Positions 8,020 through 16,532 of a stretch of 64,000 nucleotides of DNA are shown here, one piece after another. Both the position numbers and the translations under genes were made by a program. Origin of the DNA: JBFXAF01 sp050184585 (lineage in GTDB: Bacteria > Pseudomonadota > Alphaproteobacteria > Rhizobiales > Rhizobiaceae). The DNA lies in NCBI GenBank assembly GCA_050184585.1, contig JBFXAF010000002.1, forward strand, positions 1 through 64,000, written 5' to 3'. The notes beneath the pieces were generated by a model. The model did not search any database, was not told where the DNA came from, and worked only from the letters and a program-made list of their open reading frames with translations. Position 1 is the first letter of the stretch; each line of letters opens with the position of its first letter.

Positions 8020-10866
8020 CTAGCAGGCCCCGCCTTCGCAGCCGTGCACGGAGCGAGTCGATCCGAGGGCGCCGCCCATCGGCTCGACCGGCACCCCGGC
8101 CAGTGCCGGATCGCGATCGGCCGACGGACGATCGCCGCGTTCGATGATCTCCACGTCGGCCAGCCCGATCGCTGCGAGTTGCGGCAGCACCACGTCGGGA
8201 TCGCCCACCACCACGACCAGCGAGCGGTCGAGCGGCGCGAGCGACAGGGCCATCTCCCGCACCTGGCCAAGGTCGAGACCCGTCATCTCTCGCTTGCCTT
8301 CGACAGCATCCTCCAGCATGAGGCCAGCGCCTCCGAACCACTTGACCTGGTCGAAAAGGCCGCCGGAGGTTTCCGCCAGCCCGGCCAGACTCAGCTTGTA
8401 GGCGGTGATCGTCCGGTCGAGTTCCTCCTGGGTCACGGGGCGCGTGGCGAGGCTATCGAAGCCCTTGAAGTATTCCGACAGCGCGGCGCCCGTCGTGTCG
8501 CGCTGCACCGTGGTCTCGATGAACATCACCGAGCCCTTCGCCGGCCGCTCGAAGATCGAACCATAGACGCCGTAGGAATAGCCCTTCTCCTCGCGGATGA
8601 CGGAGTTGAGCCGGCTGGTGAACTCGCCGCCGAGCAGCCGCATGACGGCGATCGATTCCGCCCTGCCTGCCTCCTCGCGACCCGGCACGGCGCGGGCGAG
8701 CAGCAGCGCCGTCTGGCTGGCGCCCGGCTCCGGCAGGAGCAGCACGCGCCTTGTCTCGGGCATGGTCGCTTCCGAGATCGCCTGCGCCTCGTAGCCGGCC
8801 TCGCCGCTGGTCCAGGTCCCGAAGGCGGCTTCCAGCCCGGCCTTCACCTCGTCGACGCTCATCGGCCCGACGCTGACGAAGCCGGTCTTCGCCGGCGTGA
8901 ACAGCCGATGATAGGCTGCCTTCGCCTCTTCCAGCGATATCGCTTCGACCGCAGCGACCGACCAGTCGATGCCCGGCCGTCCGGCTGCCTGGGGGAAGAC
9001 GATCTCGCGCGCCTTGCGATCGGCCACGCCCGGCAGGTCGGCTTCGCGGCGGGCGAGCGTATCCAGCGTCTCGCCGACGAGAATGTCCCACTCCCCCTCG
9101 TCGAAGCGCGGCGCCTTCACCGCGTCGGCGAGCAGCGCCAGGCCGCCGGAGAACGCATCAGGCGGCACAGACAGGGTGACATAGCTGGCCCTCACATCCG
9201 AACTCGCGCCGATATTGGCGCCGATGTCCTTTGCCGCCTTGGCGAAGCTTGCGAAGTCACGGTCGCCCGCGCCGCGCCAGGCCATGCTCGAGGCCATGTC
9301 GAGCAGACCCTCCTTGCCGGCCGGCGCATTGGTCCAGCCCCCTTCGGCGCGGGCCGCGACATAAGCGACCGGCGCCTCCGGCATGCGGTAGTGAACGACC
9401 TCGATGCCGTTCGACAGCGTCGCCGTCTCTCGCAGCGGCAGGTGCGCCTCCGCTTCGGCGGTCGGATCGAGCACCGGGATCGCAACCGCGACCTTCTCCG
9501 GGGCGGTGAACGGAGCGCCCTCGCCGGTCGAATCGGCAAGCAATGGCGGATAGCCGCCCCGCTGGCCCGGCGTGACCGTGAGCAGGCTGGAGCGGTCGTC
9601 GGCGAGCAGCAGGCGCGCGGCTCTCTCCACGTCGGCCGCCGTCGCATGGACGAGCTGCGGATCGTCCTCGAAGGCGAGTTCCGGACGGCCGAGCAGGTCT
9701 GTCGCGGCGGAGACCGCCTCGGCGCGATCCTTCAGCGCTTCGCGCCCGATGCGGGCGGCGAGGAGAAGTGTACGCTTTGCGCGCTCCACGTCGGCCGGAT
9801 CGACCGGCTTCGACAGGAAGTCGGCGAGCCCTGCCCTGAGCTCCTTCTCCAGCGCAGCGGCGTCGGTGCCCGGCGCGCCGTAGGCTTCGAGAAGGAACCG
9901 CCCGCCGAGGAACCCCGAATACCAGTACGCTCCGGCGTAGGTCGCCAGCCCCGAATTCACGAGCCGCCGCCGCAGAAGACCATACTCGCCATTGCCGAGG
10001 ATTTCGGCTGCGATGGCGAGCGGGCCGTTCTCCTCTGCCGCGACGGCTGGGCCGGAAAAGCCCAGCGCCACGATCGGCGTCGGCACGCGGTCCTGCGTCT
10101 CGATGCGCGCCCGCGTCGGCTCGGTGTTCGACGTCGCCGGACGCGGTACGTTTTCCCCACGGGGCACGAGGCCGAGCGTGGCCGCGATCATCGTCCTGGC
10201 CGCATCGGGGTCGAAGTCGCCGGTGACGACGAGGATGGCGTTGTTCGGGACGTAATAGGTGTTGAAGAAGCCGCGCACGTCGTCGAGCGACGCCTGGTCG
10301 AGGTCGGCGACCGAACCGATGACCGCGCGGCTGTAGGGGTGACCCTTCGGCCACAGGCCGGACCACAGCATCTCGTAGCCGGTGGAGGCAGGGGAATCGA
10401 TAACGTTCTGCCGCATCTCGTTCTTCACCACGGCGCGCTGCACGTCGAGTTCGAACTGTTCGACGGAGCGGCCGAGATTGGCCATGCGGTCGGCTTCGAT
10501 CGAGAGGATGACGGGCAGAGTCGAGGACAGTCCTTCCATGTAGTAGAGGGTCCTGTCTTCCGCGGTCCATGCATTGTTGGTGATGCCAATGCCCGAGGTC
10601 GCATCGTCGAATCGCGGCCATGCCTCGGTGCCGGAGAACATCAGGTGTTCGAAGAGATGCGCGAAGCCGGAGCGCCCGGGCGGCTCGTTCAGGCCGCCGA
10701 CGCGGTAAGATAGGTTGGTGACCACCTTCGGCACCCGCTTGTCGGGGGCGAGGACGACCTCGAGCCCGTTGTCGAGCGTGTATCTGGTCATCGGCGGCGC
10801 ATCCGCCGACGACGCCGGTCCCGAGACGACAAGGAAGGCCCCGAAGGCCAGCGCCAGACGTTTCAT
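8020..10866 (-). CDS. M16 family zinc metallopeptidase (pitrilysin/insulinase type), exported
   Basis: A 948-residue double-domain M16 protease. The N-terminal half carries the inverted zinc motif HLFEH (His70, Glu73, His74) and the third ligand in VVKNEMRQN (Glu150). The C-terminal half, about residues 490-948, has the M16 fold sequence features but no HxxEH motif, as is usual for the inactive partner domain. A signal peptide spans residues 1-20 (MKRLALAFGAFLVVSGPASS). I chose ATG 10866 because it is preceded by GGGGTGGAGC and starts the signal peptide; the open frame extends 25 codons further. The protein probably degrades peptides in the periplasm. It is convergent with the TMEM43 gene. 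Confidence 0.92.
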   Translation of the reverse strand: MKRLALAFGAFLVVSGPASSADAPPMTRYTLDNGLEVVLAPDKRVPKVVTNLSYRVGGLNEPPGRSGFAHLFEHLMFSGTEAWPRFDDATSGIGITNNAWTAEDRTLYYMEGLSSTLPVILSIEADRMANLGRSVEQFELDVQRAVVKNEMRQNVIDSPASTGYEMLWSGLWPKGHPYSRAVIGSVADLDQASLDDVRGFFNTYYVPNNAILVVTGDFDPDAARTMIAATLGLVPRGENVPRPATSNTEPTRARIETQDRVPTPIVALGFSGPAVAAEENGPLAIAAEILGNGEYGLLRRRLVNSGLATYAGAYWYSGFLGGRFLLEAYGAPGTDAAALEKELRAGLADFLSKPVDPADVERAKRTLLLAARIGREALKDRAEAVSAATDLLGRPELAFEDDPQLVHATAADVERAARLLLADDRSSLLTVTPGQRGGYPPLLADSTGEGAPFTAPEKVAVAIPVLDPTAEAEAHLPLRETATLSNGIEVVHYRMPEAPVAYVAARAEGGWTNAPAGKEGLLDMASSMAWRGAGDRDFASFAKAAKDIGANIGASSDVRASYVTLSVPPDAFSGGLALLADAVKAPRFDEGEWDILVGETLDTLARREADLPGVADRKAREIVFPQAAGRPGIDWSVAAVEAISLEEAKAAYHRLFTPAKTGFVSVGPMSVDEVKAGLEAAFGTWTSGEAGYEAQAISEATMPETRRVLLLPEPGASQTALLLARAVPGREEAGRAESIAVMRLLGGEFTSRLNSVIREEKGYSYGVYGSIFERPAKGSVMFIETTVQRDTTGAALSEYFKGFDSLATRPVTQEELDRTITAYKLSLAGLAETSGGLFDQVKWFGGAGLMLEDAVEGKREMTGLDLGQVREMALSLAPLDRSLVVVVGDPDVVLPQLAAIGLADVEIIERGDRPSADRDPALAGVPVEPMGGALGSTRSVHGCEGGAC

Positions 10867-10997
10867 GCTCCACCCCGCTTCGCCATGCCGCCTGCCGAGG
10901 GCCGGCCCGGATGTCACGCCACCTCCGGGGCGGCGCGACAATTCTGGCTCGAAGTCGGCCCGCCGAAGATGGCGGATTGGCGGCGAAGCCTTGACGA

Positions 10998-11423
10998 TCA
11001 GGTCGGCAGCGCTTCTGCCGCGTACTGGGCGACGTAGTCGCCGCTCGGCGGGATCGGCTTGATCACGTCGATCAGCACGCCGTTGGGGTCGGCGGCGATG
11101 AAGTGACGCTGGCCGAACGCCTCGTCACGCAGCGAGCGTACGATGGGTACGCCGGCCGCGACCAGCCGGTCGTGCACCGTGTCCACGTCGTCTACCTCGA
11201 AATTGATGAGCAGCCCGCCGGCCCTGCCCCGCGCGTTGGCCGGAATGGTCTCGTGGTCGCCCTGAACCAGGCCGAGATTGACGCCATGATCCTCGGTCGA
11301 GCGCAGATGCACGTACCACTCGTTCTCGAACAGCGCCTCGAAGCCGAAATTGTCCTTGTAGAACGTCGCGGTCGCGGCGACGTCCCCGGCCATCAGGACG
11401 GGATAGTAGCTGGTCGATTTCAT
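10998..11423 (-). CDS. VOC family protein (glyoxalase/bleomycin-resistance fold)
   Basis: A 141-residue vicinal-oxygen-chelate protein, about the normal length for a single-chain member. The VOC beta-alpha-beta-beta-beta modules are visible from YYPVLMAGDVAATATFYKDNFG and around INFEVDDVDTVHDRL, with the typical C-terminal DPNGVLIDVI. Residues to bind a metal cannot be assigned with certainty. ATG 11423 follows an AAGGGAAG ribosome binding site. The gene is divergent from a TetR-family gene and the space between holds two palindromes that are likely TetR operators. A promoter reading TTGTCA, 16 bases, TATGTT lies over the first palindrome. The substrate is unknown. Confidence 0.88.
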   Translation of the reverse strand: MKSTSYYPVLMAGDVAATATFYKDNFGFEALFENEWYVHLRSTEDHGVNLGLVQGDHETIPANARGRAGGLLINFEVDDVDTVHDRLVAAGVPIVRSLRDEAFGQRHFIAADPNGVLIDVIKPIPPSGDYVAQYAAEALPT

Positions 11424-11447
11424 GGTCTTCCCTTTTTGCTGCGCTAA

Positions 11448-11494
11448 ACATACAGTCTGTATGTAGGCTGACAATTAACATACAGGCTGCATGT
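11448..11494. promoter_or_regulatory. Two TetR-type palindromic operators between VOC and TetR genes
   Basis: A perfect 17-bp palindrome ACATACAGTCTGTATGT lies at 11448-11464. A second copy, ACATACAGGCTGCATGT, with one mismatch between the arms, lies at 11478-11494, exactly 30 bp away centre to centre. The first sits inside the predicted promoter of the VOC gene (-35 TTGTCA at 11475-11470, -10 TATGTT reading on the minus strand). The second ends one base before the start codon of the TetR gene. The arrangement fits autorepression of the regulator and repression of the VOC gene. Confidence 0.8.
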
Positions 11495-12091
11495 ATGCAA
11501 CAGGATTCTGCTCGCCGCACCAACCGTGAACGCACCGAGGCGACGACGGCGCACCTCGTGGAATCGGCGCGGAAGCTGTTCGTCGAGAAGGGCTATGCGG
11601 AAACGGCCACGCCCGACATCGTCGCGGCCGCCGGCGTCACGCGCGGCGCGCTCTATCACCACTTCGCCGACAAGCAGGACCTGTTCCGCGCCGTCGTGGA
11701 GCGCGAGGCGGCCGCCGTTGCGGCCGCGATCGAAGGGGCGACGCCGGGCGACCTGCCGGCGCGCGAGGCGCTGCTCGCGGGCGGCGACGCATTCCTTTCC
11801 GCCATGTCCGATCCGGCGCGGGTGCGCCTCCTCCTCGTCGACGGCCCCGCCATACTCGGCCGCGATGGCATCGACGCCATCGACGCCCGCCATGCCACGC
11901 GATCCCTGAAGGATGGTCTCGCCGCCGCGATGGAGGCTGGTGCGATGCGGCGCGTTCCACACGATGCTCTGGCCGCGCTGCTGTCCTCGGCTTGGGATCG
12001 AGCCGCGCTCGACATCGCCCAGGGAGCCGACGCCTCCGACTATCGCGAAGCCATCGCCGAATTGCTGGACGGCCTCATGCGAACCTCCTGA
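11495..12091 (+). CDS. TetR/AcrR family transcriptional regulator
   Basis: A 198-residue TetR regulator. The N-terminal helix-turn-helix (about residues 20-62) includes ARKLFVEKGYAET and the recognition segment VTRGALYHHFADKQDLF, both typical. The C-terminal ligand domain is variable and its ligand is unknown. ATG 11495 immediately follows the second palindrome and has no clear ribosome binding site, so translation may be leaderless or weak. It is divergent from the VOC gene, the likely target. Confidence 0.93.
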   Translation: MQQDSARRTNRERTEATTAHLVESARKLFVEKGYAETATPDIVAAAGVTRGALYHHFADKQDLFRAVVEREAAAVAAAIEGATPGDLPAREALLAGGDAFLSAMSDPARVRLLLVDGPAILGRDGIDAIDARHATRSLKDGLAAAMEAGAMRRVPHDALAALLSSAWDRAALDIAQGADASDYREAIAELLDGLMRTS

Positions 12092-12162
12092 TCAACCCGC
12101 GGCTTGACGCACGGCTGCCGTGCGGCCGATGCTCGCTCGGTTCGAACGATCCGGATATCCCG

Positions 12163-12693
12163 ATGCTGAAGCTCATCAAGTGGCTGGTCTACCCCGTCAT
12201 GGCGGCTGCCGTGATTGTGGTGGGCGGTTCGTTCGTCCTTCCGGGCGAGGCGGTGGTGACCCGTTCGACCGAGATCGCCGCGCCGCCGGACAAGGTCTTC
12301 GCCATCGTCGGCGATCTGCGCCGCCTCTCCGAATATTCGCCCTGGCATGAACTCGACCCGAACGCGAAATACGCGTTCTCTGGACCGGACGGCGGCGTCG
12401 GCCAGAAGATCACCTGGACATCCGACAACCCGAATGTAGGCGTGGGCAGCCAGACCATCACGGCGCACGAGCCCCCACGCCGCGTCGTCTCCGATCTCGA
12501 CTTCGGCGAGATGGGCGCCGCCGTGGCGACCTGGGAACTCGAACCGTCGGGAACCGGAACGACGGCGACGTGGGGATTCCGTTCGCAGCTCGACGGCATC
12601 GCGGCGCGCTGGTTCGGCCTGATGTTCGACCGCTGGATCGGCGCGGACTACGAGAAGGGTCTCGCCAAGCTGAAAGCCGCCGCCGAACGATGA
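12163..12693 (+). CDS. SRPBCC family protein with N-terminal membrane anchor
   Basis: A 176-residue protein. An N-terminal hydrophobic segment (residues 7-28) is followed by a START/SRPBCC ligand-binding fold starting at STEIAAPPDKVFAIVGDL and including YSPWHELDPNAKYAFSG. Such proteins are commonly annotated as polyketide cyclase/dehydratase-like, but only the fold is supported. The start ATG 12163 is chosen because it begins the hydrophobic segment; the frame is open upstream. Its stop overlaps the ATG of the next gene (12690), so the two genes are probably co-translated. Confidence 0.82.
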   Translation: MLKLIKWLVYPVMAAAVIVVGGSFVLPGEAVVTRSTEIAAPPDKVFAIVGDLRRLSEYSPWHELDPNAKYAFSGPDGGVGQKITWTSDNPNVGVGSQTITAHEPPRRVVSDLDFGEMGAAVATWELEPSGTGTTATWGFRSQLDGIAARWFGLMFDRWIGADYEKGLAKLKAAAER

Positions 12694-13538
12694 TGCTCGC
12701 ACCCCGCCTTCTTGTCGCGCTCGCCGCGGCGTTCATCGTCACGTCCGCCCCGGCGCGCGAACAGTCCGATGCGCCATTTGCCGAAGTCGTCGGCTTCTCC
12801 GCCGACGGGCGCTACTTCGCCTGGGAGGAATATGCATACGACATCGTCAGCGACGCGCTGGTGGCCGCGATCCACGTGATCGACCGGGAGTCCAACCTGC
12901 CAGCGCCGGGATTTCCCTTCGGCGTGGTACCCGAGGAAGCCGACGGCAGCTTTCCCGTTCTGGTTGGAGGCTTCGCGCCCGATCCGGCGCTGCTCGACAC
13001 GAACGACTTCGACCCCGACCTCGACGCCCTGCGCACGGCGCTGCGCGAGGCCGCGTCACCGAAGCTCGGGGCATTGGGCATCGGCAGGCAGGGGCGTCGC
13101 GTGGCAGGGGTGCCGATGACCCAGCGGTCGCCGGCGGAAAGCCGCGCCGCCCCGCTTTCGTTCGTCATCTGGCCGACGATCCCCGGGCCGATCCCCGACC
13201 AGCAGCTCTCCTACACGATCGACGCGCGCCGCGATCCGGAGGACCCAGGTTGTGCGAACGCCAATCCGCCGCAGCGAATGAAGCCGGTGACATTCGACGT
13301 CATCGCTACGTCGACCTGGCCCGAAATCAAGGACGTCTCCCGCAAACAGACCATGCATTCCTACCGGCTCGCGGCCGGCGAATGCGATGCCGGACTGTGG
13401 CTATCGGAAATCTTCGTGCCCCCCGGCAAGGACCACACCCACGTCGCGGTGCTCTACCTGACATCGCACTGGGGAAGCTTCACCGAAAGCGCCCGCTGGC
13501 GCGGCGCTTTCGTCGCCCTGCCCGATGATCCGCGCTGA
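12690..13538 (+). CDS. Secreted DUF2259-like protein
   Basis: A 282-residue protein with a signal peptide (residues 1-23, cleavage near APA-REQ). The mature start contains GFSADGRYFAWEEY, which recalls the predicted secreted proteins of family DUF2259; function unknown. Two ATG codons in tandem (12690 and 12693) are possible starts, and the first overlaps the stop of the SRPBCC gene. The two form a small operon. It is convergent with the HlyU-family gene, three bases away. Confidence 0.7.
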   Translation: MMLAPRLLVALAAAFIVTSAPAREQSDAPFAEVVGFSADGRYFAWEEYAYDIVSDALVAAIHVIDRESNLPAPGFPFGVVPEEADGSFPVLVGGFAPDPALLDTNDFDPDLDALRTALREAASPKLGALGIGRQGRRVAGVPMTQRSPAESRAAPLSFVIWPTIPGPIPDQQLSYTIDARRDPEDPGCANANPPQRMKPVTFDVIATSTWPEIKDVSRKQTMHSYRLAAGECDAGLWLSEIFVPPGKDHTHVAVLYLTSHWGSFTESARWRGAFVALPDDPR

Positions 13539-13541
13539 GTG

Positions 13542-13835
13542 CTACTGCGAGAAAACACGCTCTCCCTGTTCGTCGATGATCTGCCTGCCCTTGAATATGG
13601 CATGGTCGGCCGCGCCCTCGACCGAGGGAAACCGGTCGGCGCGGATGAAGCGGTGCTCCCTCGTCTCGCCGTCGATGTCCTTCGACACTGTCCCGCAGGT
13701 CTGGAACTGACCGGCGTCCTTGAACGGGGTGGCCCGGATGATGAAGCCCTTGTGCTCGACCTCGCGCACCGGCGCGGCGGCAACGGCCGATCCATCGCCG
13801 CCGCCGATCCCGAACAATCGCTTGAGGAAGGACAT
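13542..13835 (-). CDS. HlyU family protein
   Basis: A 97-residue protein of the HlyU family, which in Rhizobiales is a short, widespread protein. Family features visible are the start MSFLKRLFG, the segment EHKGFIIRATPFKDAGQFQT and the end GRQIIDEQGERVFS. HlyU is named after a Vibrio transcriptional activator, but the activity of the rhizobial members is not known. ATG 13835 has GGAG eight bases upstream. It is divergent from the EAD-ABC operon, with 364 bp between them, and convergent with the DUF2259 gene. Confidence 0.88.
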   Translation of the reverse strand: MSFLKRLFGIGGGDGSAVAAAPVREVEHKGFIIRATPFKDAGQFQTCGTVSKDIDGETREHRFIRADRFPSVEGAADHAIFKGRQIIDEQGERVFSQ

Positions 13836-14199
13836 CGCTCGCTCCAATTTCCGCCTTCATAGACCGTTCGCGGGCGACGCGCGAGGGCAACCGCGCCAGG
13901 CCGAAGAGCACATCATGACTTTGCGCCGGTGCGTCTTCTTGGACAAGCAGCGGGCAGGACATATGACGCACGAACAGGGTCCGAAGGCGGTTGCCCATCG
14001 CCACGACGCGAGCGGCCCGGGCCGGTCGTGGCGAGGGTGATCGTCTGCCGTGGCAAACCAGCCCCTTGGCGGGCGCCGATGCCGCCCCCAGGGCCTGACC
14101 GCGCCATTGCGTTAACGCCCACTGGACAGCCATCGGAGCGACTTGCTTAACTTGGCGCCGAGGGGACCCGCTCGGTGCGGGGCAAGTCGCGGGGAAGTC
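13836..14199. other. Intergenic region upstream of the EAD operon, with nested palindrome
   Basis: This 364-bp stretch separates the divergent HlyU-family gene and the EAD-ABC/TIR operon. No convincing gene lies in it. It contains a nested GC-rich palindrome: arms CGCCACGAC at 13999-14007 and GTCGTGGCG at 14025-14033, enclosing the perfect palindrome CGGCCCGGGCCG at 14013-14024. This could be an operator, a terminator-like hairpin or part of a leader. I could not identify a confident -35/-10 pair. The ribosome binding site GGGGAAG for the operon lies at its right end. Confidence 0.5.
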
Positions 14200-15672
14200 G
14201 TGATCGCCGCAAGCCAGAACGTCGTCAGCGATCTGCTCGGCAGCTATTGCGAGCAGATCGAACGGTTGATTGGCGAGGCCAAGTACCGTGACGCCATGAT
14301 GCATCTGCAGGACTTCGTACGCGACTTCGGTCCGACGAAGAAGCGGATCGCGCTTGCGCTGTCCTCGCGCTACCACCGGTGGAAGGAGGCCCAGAGTCTT
14401 GGCCTCGCGGAGACCGAGAACATCAACGGCATCGTTCAGGCTGCACTTGAGCTGATGGATGACGTTCGCACCGATGCCACGAATACGCTGGCGCCGGCAA
14501 AACCGTCGGAGGCCCCCCTGTCGTTCGCGTCGGCGGGCGCGCAGATCATTCCCTTCATTTCCGCCTACGACGCACCCCCGCCGCCGGACGAAGAGCCGTC
14601 CGGGCAGCCCGAACCGTCGACCAGCGTCGTCCGCCCGACCCTCGACCAGACGCGGAAGAACTATTTCTCGGCCTGGCGCGCCAACGGCGAGAACACGAAT
14701 CGCTTCGTGGTCTTCCAGGGCCGCGACCTTCGCCGCAACTACAGGCGCGGGTTCAGCCTCGGGCCGATCTCGATCGAACTGAGGGCGGGCGAGATCACCG
14801 CCGTCGTCGGTCGCAACGCCAGCGGCAAGACGACATTTCTCAGGATGGTCGCGGGTGAACTGCTGACCGGTTCCGGCCATGCATCCTACCCCGCGCTACA
14901 GGGTCCGGACACGAGCTGGATGGACGTGCGCTCCCGCATCGCCTTCGTGCCGCAGCTTCCCGACCGCTGGCACGGCCGGCTGCGCAACACGCTGAACTAC
15001 GTCGCCGCCACCTACGGGGCGCGCGGTGTACAAAACCGCGAACTGGTTGACTGGCACGTGACGCGCTACGGGCTCGAGCAGTACGACAGCGCGACCTGGG
15101 ACGAGATTTCCGGAGGCTACAAGATCCGCTTCGAACTGGTGCGCGCCCTGGTCTCCCAGCCCAGCATGCTGGTGCTCGACGAACCGCTCGCCTATCTCGA
15201 CATCATCACCAGGCAGAAGTTCCTGACCGACTTGCGCTCGATCGCCTCGTCGCTGGAAAACCCGATCCCGATCCTGATCGCCTCCCAGCATCTGTACGAG
15301 ATCGAGGCCGTCGCGGACCAGCTCGTCATTCTCGACGACGGCAAATGCGTCTTCTCCGGCTATCTGGACAGCCTCGCCAGGGAGCGCAGCCGCACCATCA
15401 TTGAGGTCTCGCTGCGGGCCGGCAAGTCCGATCTGGAGAACAGCCTCGACGGGTTGGGGCTCGACGGGATGGAGGAGACGACCGAAGGCTACATCCTCGT
15501 CTTTCCGGTCGACCTGCGCCATGAGGAGGTGTTCACGCGTTTGCGCGCGCGCTTCGGCGAGGAGTTCTACGCCTACCGCGATATCTCGCGGTCCACCCGC
15601 AGCCTCATGTCAGACGACCCGCGACTGATCGCGGCGCTCGCTGGCGTTTCGAAGCAGGAACCGGCCGTATGA
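14200..15672 (+). CDS. ABC-type ATPase with N-terminal effector-associated (EAD11-like) domain
   Basis: A 490-residue protein from GTG 14200 (ribosome binding site GGGGAAG); a TTG at 14143 is in frame but lacks one. Residues about 8-90 form a small helical domain with the pattern LSSRYHRWKEAQSLGL...AALELMDDV, resembling effector-associated domain 11. A Pro/Glu-rich linker (about 115-155) leads to an ABC ATPase: Walker A GRNASGKTT (204-212), Q-loop Gln252, signature ISGGY (303-307), Walker B LVLDEP with Glu328, D-loop LD (333-334), H-loop His364. All catalytic residues are present, so ATP hydrolysis is likely. The signature is ISGGY rather than LSGGQ. About 100 residues of unknown fold follow. 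Its stop overlaps the start of the membrane protein (ATGA). Probable role: cytoplasmic motor of an unusual membrane complex that recruits the TIR protein by domain pairing; this is inference. Confidence 0.85.
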   Translation: MIAASQNVVSDLLGSYCEQIERLIGEAKYRDAMMHLQDFVRDFGPTKKRIALALSSRYHRWKEAQSLGLAETENINGIVQAALELMDDVRTDATNTLAPAKPSEAPLSFASAGAQIIPFISAYDAPPPPDEEPSGQPEPSTSVVRPTLDQTRKNYFSAWRANGENTNRFVVFQGRDLRRNYRRGFSLGPISIELRAGEITAVVGRNASGKTTFLRMVAGELLTGSGHASYPALQGPDTSWMDVRSRIAFVPQLPDRWHGRLRNTLNYVAATYGARGVQNRELVDWHVTRYGLEQYDSATWDEISGGYKIRFELVRALVSQPSMLVLDEPLAYLDIITRQKFLTDLRSIASSLENPIPILIASQHLYEIEAVADQLVILDDGKCVFSGYLDSLARERSRTIIEVSLRAGKSDLENSLDGLGLDGMEETTEGYILVFPVDLRHEEVFTRLRARFGEEFYAYRDISRSTRSLMSDDPRLIAALAGVSKQEPAV

Positions 15673-16532
15673 GGCGGACCCTGTCGGCGCGCATCGCCAA
15701 CCACGTCTCAGCCAACCATCCGACGCTTTGGGCGCTGCGCCTTGACGTGGTTCTGGCGGCGTCCGCCGTCTATCTGACGTTGGGCATGGTGATTGTCTGG
15801 CTCGGAGCGAGCACCCGTCGCTCGTTCGCCGGACCGGAACTGGAAACGCCGATCATCAACACGGTGATCATGTTCCTCGTGCTTTTTGCACTCCTGACCT
15901 TCTTTGTCTGGATCCTCGCGGCGAAGCGGGCAGCGTATCGCGACGTGTCGCCCCGCATGCGCGGCCATCCGCGCATACTCGACCTCACCCTTGCCGGGAC
16001 CGCGCTGTGTTTGCTCGTGTTCGCCCTCGCCACCTATGCAGGTCGGACAATACGGGGCGAACTCGTCGTCGCCTCGGGGGCTGAGTGGATCGGTCTCCTG
16101 TTCATGGCGTTCGAGACCAGCCTGTTCGTCAGCTCGTTCGCCTATGTCGCGATCAGGCTTTCGCTCAAGGCGGCATTGATAATCGTGATCGTCTTCATAT
16201 CGCTGCTTGCCGGGGCCGCCTGGGTGTATTCATTCCTGCCTGGATCGACGGTGTTCATGGTGATCTCCGCCGTCTACCTCGCCCTGTTGCTTTGGCTGTA
16301 CGCGGGACCGACGAGGGTCAGCGTCGGGATCGCCGTGGCCGCGTCGCTGCTGCCGACGACGCAGATCGCATTGCTGAGCGTCGGCACGGAACTGTTGAAG
16401 GCCGTCGGTGTGACTCCGGGCGAAGCCTACATGGGCGCCGAGGCGTTCTTCGGAGGACACGCCATCCTGTCGGTCGTCGTCATGGAGGCGATATCGCGCA
16501 AGATGGTCCGGCTTCGCCTGCTGCCAGCATGA
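15669..16532 (+). CDS. Polytopic membrane protein of the EAD-ABC/TIR operon
   Basis: A 287-residue protein with about eight hydrophobic helices (around residues 22-46, 62-85, 104-125, 137-160, 166-189, 191-210, 215-240, 258-276). It does not look like a standard ABC-2 or MacB permease and I do not recognise the family. Charged loops are short. It starts at ATG 15669, overlapping the stop of the ABC ATPase gene, and its own stop overlaps the start of the TIR gene, both as ATGA, so the three products are made together. The natural reading is that it is the membrane partner of the ATPase. Confidence 0.75.
   Translation: MRRTLSARIANHVSANHPTLWALRLDVVLAASAVYLTLGMVIVWLGASTRRSFAGPELETPIINTVIMFLVLFALLTFFVWILAAKRAAYRDVSPRMRGHPRILDLTLAGTALCLLVFALATYAGRTIRGELVVASGAEWIGLLFMAFETSLFVSSFAYVAIRLSLKAALIIVIVFISLLAGAAWVYSFLPGSTVFMVISAVYLALLLWLYAGPTRVSVGIAVAASLLPTTQIALLSVGTELLKAVGVTPGEAYMGAEAFFGGHAILSVVVMEAISRKMVRLRLLPA

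Noticed and set aside
6724..10713. 1329-codon open frame on the plus strand
   Set aside because: It overlaps TMEM43 and the M16 protease in the wrong frame. The Arg/Gly/His-rich composition without motifs is typical of antisense frames in GC-rich DNA.
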